In this document: piece by piece, positions 54,766 through 62,371 of the stretch
Layout of the letters: the number at the start of each line of letters is the position of its first letter
How positions within the stretch are numbered: position 1 is the first letter of the stretch
Source of the DNA: Alphaproteobacteria bacterium
GTDB taxonomy: Bacteria; Pseudomonadota; Alphaproteobacteria; Micropepsales; Micropepsaceae
DNA length: 62,371 bases
Direction of reading: 5' to 3'
Assembly (NCBI GenBank): GCA_947462105.1
Contig: CANHNJ010000015.1
Span: forward strand, 1 to 62,371
Translations under genes and position numbers: made by a program
Notes under the pieces: generated by a model
What the model was told of the DNA's origin: nothing
The model's database searches: none
The model's input: the letters and a program-made list of their open reading frames with translations, nothing else

Positions 54766-55212
54766 ATGCGTAACCTCATGACCGCCGCCATCGTCCTGTC
54801 GCTGGCCGCGACGCCCGTCTTCGCCCAGGACAGCATCCAGACGGTGCTTGATCGCCACGAGAAGACCATCAAGGCGGGTGATCTCAATGGCGTGATGGCC
54901 GACTATGCCGACAATGCCGTGCTGGTGGCGCCGGCGGGCATCGTCAAGGGCGAGAAGGATGTCGTCGGCACCAACGTCTTTGACGGCAAGGCCAATATCC
55001 GCAAATTCTTCAGCGTGCTCACCAGCAAGGAAAGCAATCCGGCGGTGAAGAGCATGAAGGTCAGCTACGAGTTCAAGGGCAGCGACGTGGTGGTGATGAA
55101 GTGGGCGCAGTTTCCCGGCACGGCCAAGGAAGTGGCGGGCACCGACATCTGGGTCATTCGCGGCGGCAAGATCATCAGCCAGGTTGTGCTGGTGAACCCG
55201 CCCAAGAAGTAA
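54766..55212 (+). CDS. Exported NTF2/SnoaL-like protein
   Basis: 148 residues with a signal peptide (LMTAAIVLSLAATPVFAQ). The mature domain (VLDRHEKTIKAGDLNGVMAD, YADNAVLVAPAGIVKGEKDV, VSYEFKGSDVVVMKWAQFPG, TDIWVIRGGKIISQVVLVNP) has the SnoaL/DUF4440-like layout: an N-terminal helix pair then a curved sheet. A periplasmic role in ligand binding is plausible but unproven. A ribosome site (AAGGGAG) lies upstream. The next membrane-protein gene starts 10 bases after its stop. Confidence 0.82.
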   Translation: MRNLMTAAIVLSLAATPVFAQDSIQTVLDRHEKTIKAGDLNGVMADYADNAVLVAPAGIVKGEKDVVGTNVFDGKANIRKFFSVLTSKESNPAVKSMKVSYEFKGSDVVVMKWAQFPGTAKEVAGTDIWVIRGGKIISQVVLVNPPKK

Positions 55213-55222
55213 CGAGGCTGTC

Positions 55223-55552
55223 CTGAAGGTCGAGGATATCGAGGAACAGGTCCGTGCGGCGCAGCTTGGCAGGCGCTGGCGCAAGCTTGACCTGTGGCTC
55301 ACCGCCGTGGGGACAGAAATCGCCGATCTCTTCGTCATCGCGCTGGCGCTGGCGATCCTCTGCGCGCCTATCGGCTTCGGATTGGGTGCGACCTGGGCCG
55401 CCGCCTATTACACCGGCCTCGCCACCGGTCATCCCTGGATGGGCTGGGTGGCGGGCGTGATCGTCTTTGCGCTTTTCTGCCGCTACATCTGGGGCTCGCG
55501 GCTGCAGCGCGCCTCGCGTCGTGCCTTGGCGGCACTGATCGCGGGCAAGTGA
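55223..55552 (+). CDS. Small membrane protein, probable CTG start
   Basis: The frame ending at TGA 55550-55552 has two or three hydrophobic stretches (LFVIALALAILCAPIGFGLG, GWVAGVIVFALFCRYIW) and a basic C-terminus. The first conventional start is GTG 55307, but the coding pattern extends upstream (VEDIEEQVRAAQLGRRWRKL), and the only start with a ribosome site is CTG 55223, five bases after GAGG (55214-55217), giving 109 residues. The amphipathic N-terminal helix followed by membrane segments resembles small inner-membrane proteins of unknown function. Probably cotranscribed with the SnoaL-like gene. Confidence 0.6.
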   Translation: MKVEDIEEQVRAAQLGRRWRKLDLWLTAVGTEIADLFVIALALAILCAPIGFGLGATWAAAYYTGLATGHPWMGWVAGVIVFALFCRYIWGSRLQRASRRALAALIAGK

Positions 55553-55625
55553 ATTCGCAATACACTTTGGCGAGTTGCTGTCTCGCTTGACTCCATGAGG
55601 CCTGCTTGATTTGTCTGCCCCCAAC

Positions 55626-56570
55626 ATGAATCGCGCTTTTCTCTTTCCCGGTCAGGGTTCCCAGGCGGTCGGCATGGGCAAGGTGCTCGCCGAGGCGTTC
55701 ACGTCTGCGCGCGAGGTCTTCGCCGAAGTCGATGATGCGCTGTCGCAGACGCTGTCCCGCCTGATGTGGGAAGGCCCCGAGAGCGATCTGGTCCTGACCG
55801 AAAACGCCCAGCCCGCCATCATGGCCGCGTCCATTGCCGTGGTGCGGGTGCTGGAAAAGGAGATGGGCCTCGACATCGCCAAACACGCCAAGCTGGTCGC
55901 CGGTCATTCGCTGGGCGAATATTCCGCGCTCTGCGCCGCCGGGGCCTTCACGCTGGCCGACACGGCGCGGCTGCTGAAAATTCGTGGCCAGGCGATGCAG
56001 TCCGCCGTGCCGGTGGGCGAGGGTGGCATGATTGCCCTGATCGGCGCCGAGATCGAACAGGCCGAAGAGGTCGCGCGCGAAGCCGCTGCGGCTGGCGGTG
56101 TCTGTGTCGTCGCCAATGACAATGCGCCGGGGCAGGTGGTGATTTCCGGAAGCAGCGATGCAATCGCCAAGGCCCCAGAAATTGCGAAAGCAAAAGGCAT
56201 CAAGCGCGCCATCCCGCTGGCGGTGTCCGCACCCTTCCATTGCCCGCTGATGCAGCCCGCCGCCGACCGCATGGCCGAGGCGCTGGCCGCCGTGACCATC
56301 CGTCCGCTGCTTGTGCCGGTGGTCGCCAATGTCACCGCTGGCCCGATCAGTGAACCGGACACGGTGCGCCGTCTTCTTGTGGAGCAAGTGACCGGCAGGG
56401 TCAGGTGGCGCGAATCCATCCTTGAACTGCGCGGCCTGGGCATCGACACCACGGTCGAGTTCGGCGGCGGCAAGGTGCTGACCGGCATGGTCAAGCGTAT
56501 TGATAAAGAGCTGCAGAGCATCACGCTGGATGCGTCTGCCGACCTCGAAGCCTTCGCGAAAAGTTTGTAA
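55626..56570 (+). CDS. fabD: Malonyl-CoA:ACP transacylase
   Basis: Loads malonyl groups from CoA to ACP for fatty-acid elongation. 314 residues from ATG 55626 (MNRAFLFPGQGSQAVGMGKV). The nucleophile is Ser95 in VAGHSLGEYSALCAAGA. The catalytic His is in VSAPFHCPLMQP and the conserved Gln in PGQGSQ. A TTG 15 bases upstream is in frame but not needed. First gene of the fabD-fabG-acpP-fabF-mltG-yicC-gmk string. Confidence 0.96.
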   Translation: MNRAFLFPGQGSQAVGMGKVLAEAFTSAREVFAEVDDALSQTLSRLMWEGPESDLVLTENAQPAIMAASIAVVRVLEKEMGLDIAKHAKLVAGHSLGEYSALCAAGAFTLADTARLLKIRGQAMQSAVPVGEGGMIALIGAEIEQAEEVAREAAAAGGVCVVANDNAPGQVVISGSSDAIAKAPEIAKAKGIKRAIPLAVSAPFHCPLMQPAADRMAEALAAVTIRPLLVPVVANVTAGPISEPDTVRRLLVEQVTGRVRWRESILELRGLGIDTTVEFGGGKVLTGMVKRIDKELQSITLDASADLEAFAKSL

Positions 56571-56571
56571 C

Positions 56572-56639
56572 CTCACCCTTCGACAAGCTCAGGGTGAGGA
56601 GCGTATAAAACCTCATGCTGAGCTTGTCGAAGCATGAGG
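56572..56639. repeat. Paired REP-like palindromes (TTCGACAAGCTCAG family)
   Basis: CTCACCCTTCGACAAGCTCA plus GGGTGAG (56572-56598) and CCTCATGCTGAGCTTGTCGA plus AGCATGAGG (56611-56639) are each imperfect palindromes and share the core TTCGACAAGCTCAG in opposite orientation. They fill the fabD-fabG gap. This motif family is widespread in intergenic DNA of alphaproteobacteria and acts like REP/ERIC elements; here it may also form a processing hairpin. Confidence 0.8.
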
Positions 56640-56651
56640 GAAGGAAGCCGA

Positions 56652-57392
56652 ATGTTTGATCTCACAGGAAAAGTGGCTTTGGTAACGGGCGCGTCCGGCG
56701 GCATCGGCGGCGCCATTGCCCGCGCCCTGCACGCGCAGGGTGCGACGATTGTCCTTTCCGGCACGCGGCAGGAAGCCCTCGATGCCGTGAAGGCCGAACT
56801 GGGTTCGCGCGCCTTAACCGTCATCGCCAACCTCTCCGACATCGCCTCCATCGAGGCCTTGCCCAAGGCGGCGGAAGCAGCGGCGGGCGCGCCCATCGAC
56901 ATCCTGGTGAACAATGCCGGCATCACCAAGGACAACCTCTTCATGCGCATGAAGGACGAGGAGTGGGACGCCGTCATCGCCGTCAATCTCACCGCCTGCT
57001 TCCGCCTGTCGCGCGCCGTGCTGCGCGGCATGATGAAGAAGCGCTGGGGCCGCATCATCCAGATCACATCCATCGTGGGCGAGACCGGCAATCCCGGTCA
57101 GGGCAACTATGCCGCCGCCAAGGCGGGACTGGTGGGCATGAGCAAGAGCCTTGCCGCCGAGGTCGCCTCCCGCAACATCACGGTCAACTGCATCGCCCCG
57201 GGCTTCATCCAGACGGCGATGACCGAAGTGCTGACCGACCAGCAGAAGGAGATGATCTCCACCAAGATCCCGGCCGGACGCATGGGGTCGGCGGCGGAAA
57301 TTGCCGCTGCGGCGGTCTATCTGGCGTCGGACGAAGCAGCCTATGTCACCGGCGAAACCCTGCAGGTCAATGGCGGAATGGCGATGATCTGA
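56652..57392 (+). CDS. fabG: 3-oxoacyl-[ACP] reductase
   Basis: NADPH-dependent SDR reducing beta-ketoacyl-ACP in each elongation cycle. 246 residues. Cofactor loop ALVTGASGGIGGAIARALH, LVNNAGITKDNLFMRMKDEE, catalytic Ser in IIQITSIVGETGNPGQ, YxxxK in NYAAAKAGLVGMSKSLA, and the C-terminal GETLQVNGGMAMI are all canonical. ATG 56652 follows AAGGAAG. Located between fabD and acpP as in most alphaproteobacteria. Confidence 0.96.
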   Translation: MFDLTGKVALVTGASGGIGGAIARALHAQGATIVLSGTRQEALDAVKAELGSRALTVIANLSDIASIEALPKAAEAAAGAPIDILVNNAGITKDNLFMRMKDEEWDAVIAVNLTACFRLSRAVLRGMMKKRWGRIIQITSIVGETGNPGQGNYAAAKAGLVGMSKSLAAEVASRNITVNCIAPGFIQTAMTEVLTDQQKEMISTKIPAGRMGSAAEIAAAAVYLASDEAAYVTGETLQVNGGMAMI

Positions 57393-57557
57393 TGGGTCAT
57401 TACCCTGTTATTTCAATAACTTAACCCTGAATTTGGCGGCGGCTCGCCGATTGTGTTACCAAGCGCGCCTCACGCGACGTTTCCACCCCTGAAACACGTT
57501 ATTGTGAGACGCCACCCGCTCTGGGCGGCGGGCAAAACTAAGAGAGGCTTACAGTCC

Positions 57558-57797
57558 ATGAGCGATACCGCTGACCGCGTGAAGAAGATCGTCGTCGAAC
57601 ATCTCAATGTAGATGCCGAGAAGGTCACCGACACCGCGTCCTTCATCGAAGATCTGGGCGCCGACAGCCTCGACACCGTCGAGCTCGTGATGGCGTTTGA
57701 AGAAGAATTCGGCATCGAGATTCCCGATGACGCGGCCGAGTCGATCGTGACCGTCGGCGACGCCGTCAAGTACATCGACAAAGCCAACGCGGCCTGA
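57558..57797 (+). CDS. acpP: Acyl carrier protein
   Basis: 79-residue acidic carrier of fatty-acyl chains. The phosphopantetheine attachment site is Ser37 in [19 protein letters not shown], and helix III is [23 protein letters not shown] 57558 follows AGAGAGG. A 165-base gap upstream (57393-57557) is AT-richer and probably carries an additional strong promoter for acpP. fabF starts 13 bases after the stop. Confidence 0.98.
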   Translation: MSDTADRVKKIVVEHLNVDAEKVTDTASFIEDLGADSLDTVELVMAFEEEFGIEIPDDAAESIVTVGDAVKYIDKANAA

Positions 57798-57810
57798 TTC
57801 CGGCGCCGTG

Positions 57811-59073
57811 ATGCGCAGGGTCGTTGTCACCGGGCTTGGGCTTGTCACGCCGCTGGCTTGCGGCGTTGAGGAAAGCTGGGCCGGGCTGCTGGCCGGCAAA
57901 CCCACGGCCAGCCTGATCTCTGCTTCCCGCTTCCGGGTCGACGACCTTGCCACCCGCTATGCCTGCCAGGTGCCGCGCGGCGACGGGTCGAACGGCACCT
58001 TCAACCCCGACGATTGGGTTGATGCCAAGGAACAGCGGCGCATGGATGATTTCATCATCTATGGCGTCGCCGCCGCCACCCAGGCGGTGCGCGATTCCGG
58101 CTGGATGCCCAACACCGAAGAAGCGCGCACCCGCACGGGCGTGCTGATCGGTTCGGGCATTGGCGGGCTGGACGGTATCGAGCGGGCCGCGCTGCTCATC
58201 GCCGAAAAGGGGCCGCGCAAGCTGTCGCCCTTCTTCATTCCCGGCCGCCTGATCAATCTGGTGTCCGGCTATGTCTCGATCGAGCATGGCTTCAAGGGCC
58301 CCAACCATTCCGTCGTTACCGCCTGCGCCACCGGCGCCCACGCCATCGGCGATGCGGCCCGGCTGATCGCTTTTGACGATGCCGATGTGATGGTGGCGGG
58401 CGGCACCGAAAGCGCCATCTGCCGTCTGGGCATTGCCGGCTTCAATGCCTGCCGCGCCCTGTCCACCGCCTTCAACGACAATCCGGAAAAAGCATCGCGG
58501 CCCTATGACAAGGACCGCGACGGCTTCGTGATGGGCGAGGGCGCGGGCATGGTGGTGCTGGAAGAATATGAGCACGCACGCGCGCGCGGCGCGAAGATCT
58601 ATGGCGAGGTTCGCGGCTATGGCCTGTCGGGCGACGCCTATCATATCACCGCCCCGGCCGAGGATGGCGATGGCGGCTACCGCGCCATGGTGATGGCCGC
58701 CAAGCGCGCCGGTATCTCGCCGGGCGAAATCGATTATGTGAATGCCCACGGTACCTCGACCATGGCCGACGGCATCGAGCTGGGCGCGGTGGAACGGTTC
58801 CTGGGCAACGCGGCGGCTACGGCCGCCATGTCATCGACCAAGTCGTCCATCGGCCATCTGCTGGGCGCCGCTGGTTCGGTGGAGGCGATCTTCTGCCTGC
58901 TGGCCATGCGCGACAGCATCATGCCGGCCACCATCAACCTGGACAATCCGGATGTCACCACCGCGATCGACCTGGTGCCCAACGTGGCCAAGCCGCGCGA
59001 GATCAATGTCGCGATGTCGAACAGTTTCGGCTTTGGCGGCACCAATGCCGCGTTGATCCTCTCCAAGGTCTGA
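57811..59073 (+). CDS. fabF: 3-oxoacyl-[ACP] synthase II
   Basis: Condensing enzyme elongating acyl-ACP with malonyl-ACP. 420 residues from ATG 57811 (a GTG immediately before is an alternative). The nucleophile is Cys172 in VVTACATGAHAIGDAARLI, with the two catalytic histidines in VNAHGTSTMADGIEL and SSIGHLLGAAGSVEAIF. MRRVVVTGLGLVTPLACGVE and the C-terminal SNSFGFGGTNAALIL are typical. mltG begins four bases later. Confidence 0.97.
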   Translation: MRRVVVTGLGLVTPLACGVEESWAGLLAGKPTASLISASRFRVDDLATRYACQVPRGDGSNGTFNPDDWVDAKEQRRMDDFIIYGVAAATQAVRDSGWMPNTEEARTRTGVLIGSGIGGLDGIERAALLIAEKGPRKLSPFFIPGRLINLVSGYVSIEHGFKGPNHSVVTACATGAHAIGDAARLIAFDDADVMVAGGTESAICRLGIAGFNACRALSTAFNDNPEKASRPYDKDRDGFVMGEGAGMVVLEEYEHARARGAKIYGEVRGYGLSGDAYHITAPAEDGDGGYRAMVMAAKRAGISPGEIDYVNAHGTSTMADGIELGAVERFLGNAAATAAMSSTKSSIGHLLGAAGSVEAIFCLLAMRDSIMPATINLDNPDVTTAIDLVPNVAKPREINVAMSNSFGFGGTNAALILSKV

Positions 59074-59077
59074 CGCC

Positions 59078-60109
59078 ATGAAGCGCGTCCTGCTGGTTCT
59101 CCTCGCACTGGCCGTGATGGCTGGGGGCGCGGCGGGCTGGTACGCCTGGTCCTGGAAGACCTATGGCCCCTCCACCGAAGACAGGGTGGTGCTGATCGAG
59201 CAGGGCAGCAGCCTGTCGCGCATCGCCCAGAAACTGGAAGAGGCCGGTACGCTTTCGTGGCGGCGGCTGTTCGAGCTGGAACTGCGCCTGCGCGGCCAGG
59301 CAGGCCAGCTCAAGGCCGGCGAATACGCGATCCCCGCCCATGCCGCGATGGCCGACATCGCCGCCATCCTGATCGAGGGCAAATCGATCCAGCATCGCGT
59401 CACCGTGGCCGAGGGCCTGACCTCGGACATGATCTGGAAGCTGGTGCGCGACAGCAACCTGCTGACCGGTGATCCCGGGCAGGTGCCGCAGGAAGGCACA
59501 TTGCTGCCCGAAACCTATCTCTTTACCCGTGGCAAGCCGCGCCGCGAATTGCTGCGCGAGATGGCGGCGGCGCAGCGAAAATTCATTGCCGACAACTGGC
59601 CCAATCGCGCCCAGAACCTGCCCTATGGCACGCCGGAGCAGGCGGTGACGCTGGCCTCCATCGTCGAGAAGGAAACGGCGCACGCCGACGAGCGCCGCCG
59701 CGTTGCCGCCGTATTCGTCAATCGCCTGCGCCAGGGCATGCGGCTGCAATCTGATCCCACCATCATCTATGGCCTGACCAAGGGTTATCCGCTGGGCCGT
59801 GGCATCCGCCAGAGCGAGCTGGATGGCGTCACGCCCTATAACACCTACCAGGTCGATGGCCTGCCGCCCGGGCCCATCGCCAATCCGGGCAAGGATGCGC
59901 TGCTGGCGGTGATGAACCCGCCGGTGACCAGCGACCTGTATTTCGTCGCCGATGCCACCGGCAATGGCCGCAGCGTCTTCTCCTCCACCCTGACCGAGCA
60001 TGGCCGCAACGTGCTGGCCCTGCGTGCGTCGGAGCGGCGGCGCCCGGCCCCGCCGACGCGCGTGCCGACCGAGGATATCGGCAGCCAGTTGCCGCGCTTC
60101 CGGCGCTGA
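59078..60109 (+). CDS. mltG: Endolytic murein transglycosylase MltG
   Basis: 343 residues. A single N-terminal membrane helix (LLVLLALAVMAGGAAGWYAW) precedes a LysM-like region (VVLIEQGSSLSRIAQKLEEA) and the YceG domain: GTLLPETYLFTRG, ASIVEKETAHADERRRVAAV with the catalytic Glu, VNRLRQGMRLQSDPTIIYGL and YNTYQVDGLPPGPIANPGK. MltG cleaves nascent glycan strands and limits their length. Linked to fabF as in most alphaproteobacteria. Confidence 0.95.
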   Translation: MKRVLLVLLALAVMAGGAAGWYAWSWKTYGPSTEDRVVLIEQGSSLSRIAQKLEEAGTLSWRRLFELELRLRGQAGQLKAGEYAIPAHAAMADIAAILIEGKSIQHRVTVAEGLTSDMIWKLVRDSNLLTGDPGQVPQEGTLLPETYLFTRGKPRRELLREMAAAQRKFIADNWPNRAQNLPYGTPEQAVTLASIVEKETAHADERRRVAAVFVNRLRQGMRLQSDPTIIYGLTKGYPLGRGIRQSELDGVTPYNTYQVDGLPPGPIANPGKDALLAVMNPPVTSDLYFVADATGNGRSVFSSTLTEHGRNVLALRASERRRPAPPTRVPTEDIGSQLPRFRR

Positions 60110-60172
60110 TCGCAGCCCCCTTTCAACATCAAGCGCGCCCGGGCTAAGTTCGGCGGCTTCGCGGAGTCGGGT

Positions 60173-61075
60173 ATGCCTCTTTCCAGCATGACGGGATTTG
60201 CCGAAAGCGCCGGTGGCCATGCGGGCCTTGCCTGGCGCTGGGAGGTCAAGAGCGTCAATGGCCGCGGCCTGGATCTGCGCCTGCGCACGCCGCCAGGCCT
60301 GGACGGCATCGAGCAGCCCGCGCGCAAGCTGGCCGCCGCCCGTTTCAGCCGTGGTTCGTTTCAGGTCTCGCTGACGCTGGAGCCGCAGGACGGTGCGCGC
60401 GGCCTGAAGATTGATGCTGCGGCGCTGGCCAGTGCCGTCGCCATTGCGCGGCAGGTCGCCGCCGAGACCGGGCTGGAACCCGCCCGTGTCGATGGCCTGC
60501 TGGCGCTGAAAGGCGTGATCGTGGCCGACGATACCGCGCCGCTGGACGAGACGGTGCGGGCGCATCGCGACGCCGCCATCCTGGAAAGCCTGGCCACCGC
60601 CTTCGACGCGCTGGTCAAGGAACGCTGCAACGAGGGCGCCAAGCTGTCGGCGCTCTTGTCGGCGCAGCTGGACGACATTGCGCGCCTGACGGAGGAAGCG
60701 GGGGCGCTGGCCGCCACCCAGCCCGCCGCTTTGAAGGCGCGGCTGGAAGCGCAGCTACAGGAATTGCTGGCGGGCGGAACCGTGCCGCAGGAACGGCTGG
60801 CGCAGGAAGTGGCGCTGCTGGCGGCAAGGGCCGATGTGCGCGAGGAGCTGGACCGGCTCGCCGCCCATGTGCAGGACGCGCGCGCCATGCTGAAGGATGG
60901 CCCCAATATCGAGAAGGGGGGTGTCGGCCGCAAGCTCGATTTCCTGGCCCAGGAATTCAACCGCGAGGCCAACACACTGTGTTCCAAATCCGCCGACATC
61001 GCGCTCACCCGCACCGGGCTGGCGCTGAAGGCGGTGATCGACCAGTTGCGCGAGCAGAGCCAAAATGTCGAATGA
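60173..61075 (+). CDS. YicC family endoribonuclease
   Basis: 300 residues. The N-terminal MPLSSMTGFAESAGGHAGLA and WRWEVKSVNGRGLDLRLRTP are YicC hallmarks; the C-terminal half is the DUF1732 region (GGVGRKLDFLAQEFNREANT, LCSKSADIALTRTGLALKAV, IDQLREQSQNVE). YicC has been shown in E. coli to act as an endoribonuclease; the same activity is inferred here. It sits 63 bases after mltG and precedes gmk, the usual order. Confidence 0.93.
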   Translation: MPLSSMTGFAESAGGHAGLAWRWEVKSVNGRGLDLRLRTPPGLDGIEQPARKLAAARFSRGSFQVSLTLEPQDGARGLKIDAAALASAVAIARQVAAETGLEPARVDGLLALKGVIVADDTAPLDETVRAHRDAAILESLATAFDALVKERCNEGAKLSALLSAQLDDIARLTEEAGALAATQPAALKARLEAQLQELLAGGTVPQERLAQEVALLAARADVREELDRLAAHVQDARAMLKDGPNIEKGGVGRKLDFLAQEFNREANTLCSKSADIALTRTGLALKAVIDQLREQSQNVE

Positions 61076-61153
61076 GCGCGGCCAGGAAAAGTGGACTTCC
61101 GGTTTTCCGTCCGGCCGCGCGACCAAGAATAATGCCACCGAAAAGACTTTTGC

Positions 61154-61780
61154 ATGAATCTTGAGATCAAGCGGCGCGGATTGATGCTGGTGCTGTCCTC
61201 GCCGTCCGGCGCGGGCAAGACCACGATCTCGCGGCGGCTGCTGGCGGCAGACGGCAATATCCGCTTGTCGGTCAGCGCCACCACGCGCGCCATGCGCCCC
61301 GGCGAGGAGCATGGCACGGATTATCATTTCATCGGCCATGACGAATTCGCCGCCTGGGTGAATGACGGCAAGTTTCTCGAACACGCCCAGGTCTTCGGCA
61401 ATCGCTATGGCACGCCGGCGCATCTGGTGACTGACGCGCTGGGCGCGGGCCGCGACGTGCTGTTCGACATCGACTGGCAGGGCACTCAGCAGTTGAAAGA
61501 AAAGATGCGCGACGATCTGGTCAGCATCTTTATCCTGCCGCCCAGTCATGACGAGCTGGAGCGCCGCCTGCGCACCCGTGCGCAGGACAGCGAAGAGGTG
61601 GTTGCAGGCCGCATGGCCAAGGCTGCGGACGAGATCAGCCACTGGCCGGAATATGACTATGTCATCGTCAATACCGACATCGACAAGGCGCTGTTCGATG
61701 TCCAGGCCATCCTCAATGCCGAGCGCCTCAAGCGCACCCGCCAGATCGGCATCTCGGAATTTGCCACCCGCCTGATCTGA
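61154..61780 (+). CDS. gmk: Guanylate kinase
   Basis: Phosphorylates GMP to GDP. 208 residues with P-loop SSPSGAGKTT (15-24), the GMP-binding segments SVSATTRAMRPGEEHGTDYH and AQVFGNRYGTPAHLV, DVLFDIDWQGTQQL, and SIFILPPSHDELERRLRTRA. It works downstream of guaB and guaA, also in this window. The 60 bases upstream show no other gene. Confidence 0.97.
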   Translation: MNLEIKRRGLMLVLSSPSGAGKTTISRRLLAADGNIRLSVSATTRAMRPGEEHGTDYHFIGHDEFAAWVNDGKFLEHAQVFGNRYGTPAHLVTDALGAGRDVLFDIDWQGTQQLKEKMRDDLVSIFILPPSHDELERRLRTRAQDSEEVVAGRMAKAADEISHWPEYDYVIVNTDIDKALFDVQAILNAERLKRTRQIGISEFATRLI

Positions 61781-61840
61781 AATGCCCTCCCGCGAAAGTT
61801 CCGTGCGTGCAATACGGTACGCAATGGGCAGGGGGATCAC

Positions 61841-62371
61841 ATGACGCACAATCCGCAATCACGGCGTTTCTTCATCGGTGGGTCACTGGCGCTGGTGCCT
61901 ATGGCCGCCTCGGCGCAAACCGCGAATGATTTTCTGCGGGCGCTGACTAGCCAGGGAGCGGCGCGTCCCGGCGCAACCGGCAGCGGCGCCAGCCTGAGCC
62001 AGGCCGATATCGGATTGGGCCTGAAAGATGCGCTCAAGGTTGCGACCCGCAAGGTGGTCGGCCAGGTCGGCCGGGCCGATGGCTATCTGGGCGATGCCGC
62101 CATTCGCATTCCCCTGCCGGGTCCGCTGGAACGCATCGCCGGTCCGATGCGCAATTTCGGCGCTGGCTTCCTTCTCGATGACCTTTCGACGCGCATGAAC
62201 CGCGCCGCCGAGCAGGCGGCGCCCCGGGCGCTGAATATTTTCGTCAATGCCGTCACCAGCATGAGCTTCGACGATGCGCGGGGCATTCTCACCGGGGCCC
62301 AGGATTCGGCGACGCAGTATTTCCGCCGCACCACGTCGGGCGCGCTCACCAGCGAATTCCGCCCCGTCGTC
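61841..62371 (+). CDS. DUF4197 exported protein (3' end outside window)
   Basis: ATG 61841 follows GGGGGAT; the frame is open to the window edge (177 codons seen). A signal peptide (RRFFIGGSLALVPMAASAQ, after a short twin-Arg-like MTHNPQSRR) precedes the DUF4197 body: LSQADIGLGLKDALKVATRK, VVGQVGRADGYLGDAAIRIP, LPGPLERIAGPMRNFGAGFL and RAAEQAAPRALNIFVNAVTS. Members are predicted secreted or periplasmic helical proteins of unknown function. Confidence 0.85.
   Translation, partial: MTHNPQSRRFFIGGSLALVPMAASAQTANDFLRALTSQGAARPGATGSGASLSQADIGLGLKDALKVATRKVVGQVGRADGYLGDAAIRIPLPGPLERIAGPMRNFGAGFLLDDLSTRMNRAAEQAAPRALNIFVNAVTSMSFDDARGILTGAQDSATQYFRRTTSGALTSEFRPVV

Overview
This is a GC-rich alphaproteobacterial chromosome segment. 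Several gene strings are typical of that class: guaB / RsmB-type methyltransferase / guaA, dnaB-alr-mlaEF-radA-cvpA-purF, rpsF-rpsR-rplI, bamB-der, and fabD-fabG-acpP-fabF-mltG-yicC-gmk. Genus-level assignment is not possible from the sequence alone; the TTCGACAAGCTCAG palindromes and the DUF992 and TonB-receptor genes fit an environmental oligotrophic lineage.

Layout. The left edge (1-1143) is the C-terminal part of a large serine recombinase that faces the 3' end of a tRNA-Gln gene (1412-1485, minus), so a mobile element probably ends there. Housekeeping genes follow: an exported HpcH/HpaI-like aldolase, a Ppx/GppA phosphatase, rlmE, a prephenate dehydrogenase, a DUF992 gene broken by an amber codon, and guaB. 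An accessory block (about 7510-20500) then separates guaB from the RsmB-like gene and guaA. It holds a broken hypothetical gene, a large lipoprotein with a TonB-dependent receptor, and a tightly packed type IV secretion operon, virB1-B2-B3-B4-B6-B9-B10-B11. That operon has no virB5, virB7, virB8 or virD4. The right edge of the block is marked by the left end of an IS3-family element cut off after about 17 codons of orfA.

From 20.5 to 62.4 kb the window is mainly core genome: GMP synthesis (guaA), glutathione-dependent formaldehyde oxidation (frmA-fghA), a KgtP-like symporter, replication and repair (dnaB, radA), cell wall (alr), lipid transport (mlaEF), purine synthesis (purF), outer-membrane assembly and ribosome biogenesis (yfgM-like/bamB/der), pantothenate synthesis (panB), an ArsR-controlled four-gene stress operon, ribosomal proteins, and the fatty-acid synthesis cluster ending in gmk and a partial DUF4197 gene.

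Four genes are interrupted. Three have single in-frame stop codons (DUF992, the hypothetical after guaB, and a TPR/GT9-like protein). One has a frameshift in a run of eight G/C (a TPR/GT41 O-GlcNAc-transferase-like protein). The last could be phase-variable, decaying, or a sequencing error. The most novel candidate is the VirB8-less T4SS beside the lipoprotein/TonB-receptor pair, with weak PHO-box-like repeats upstream of both units.
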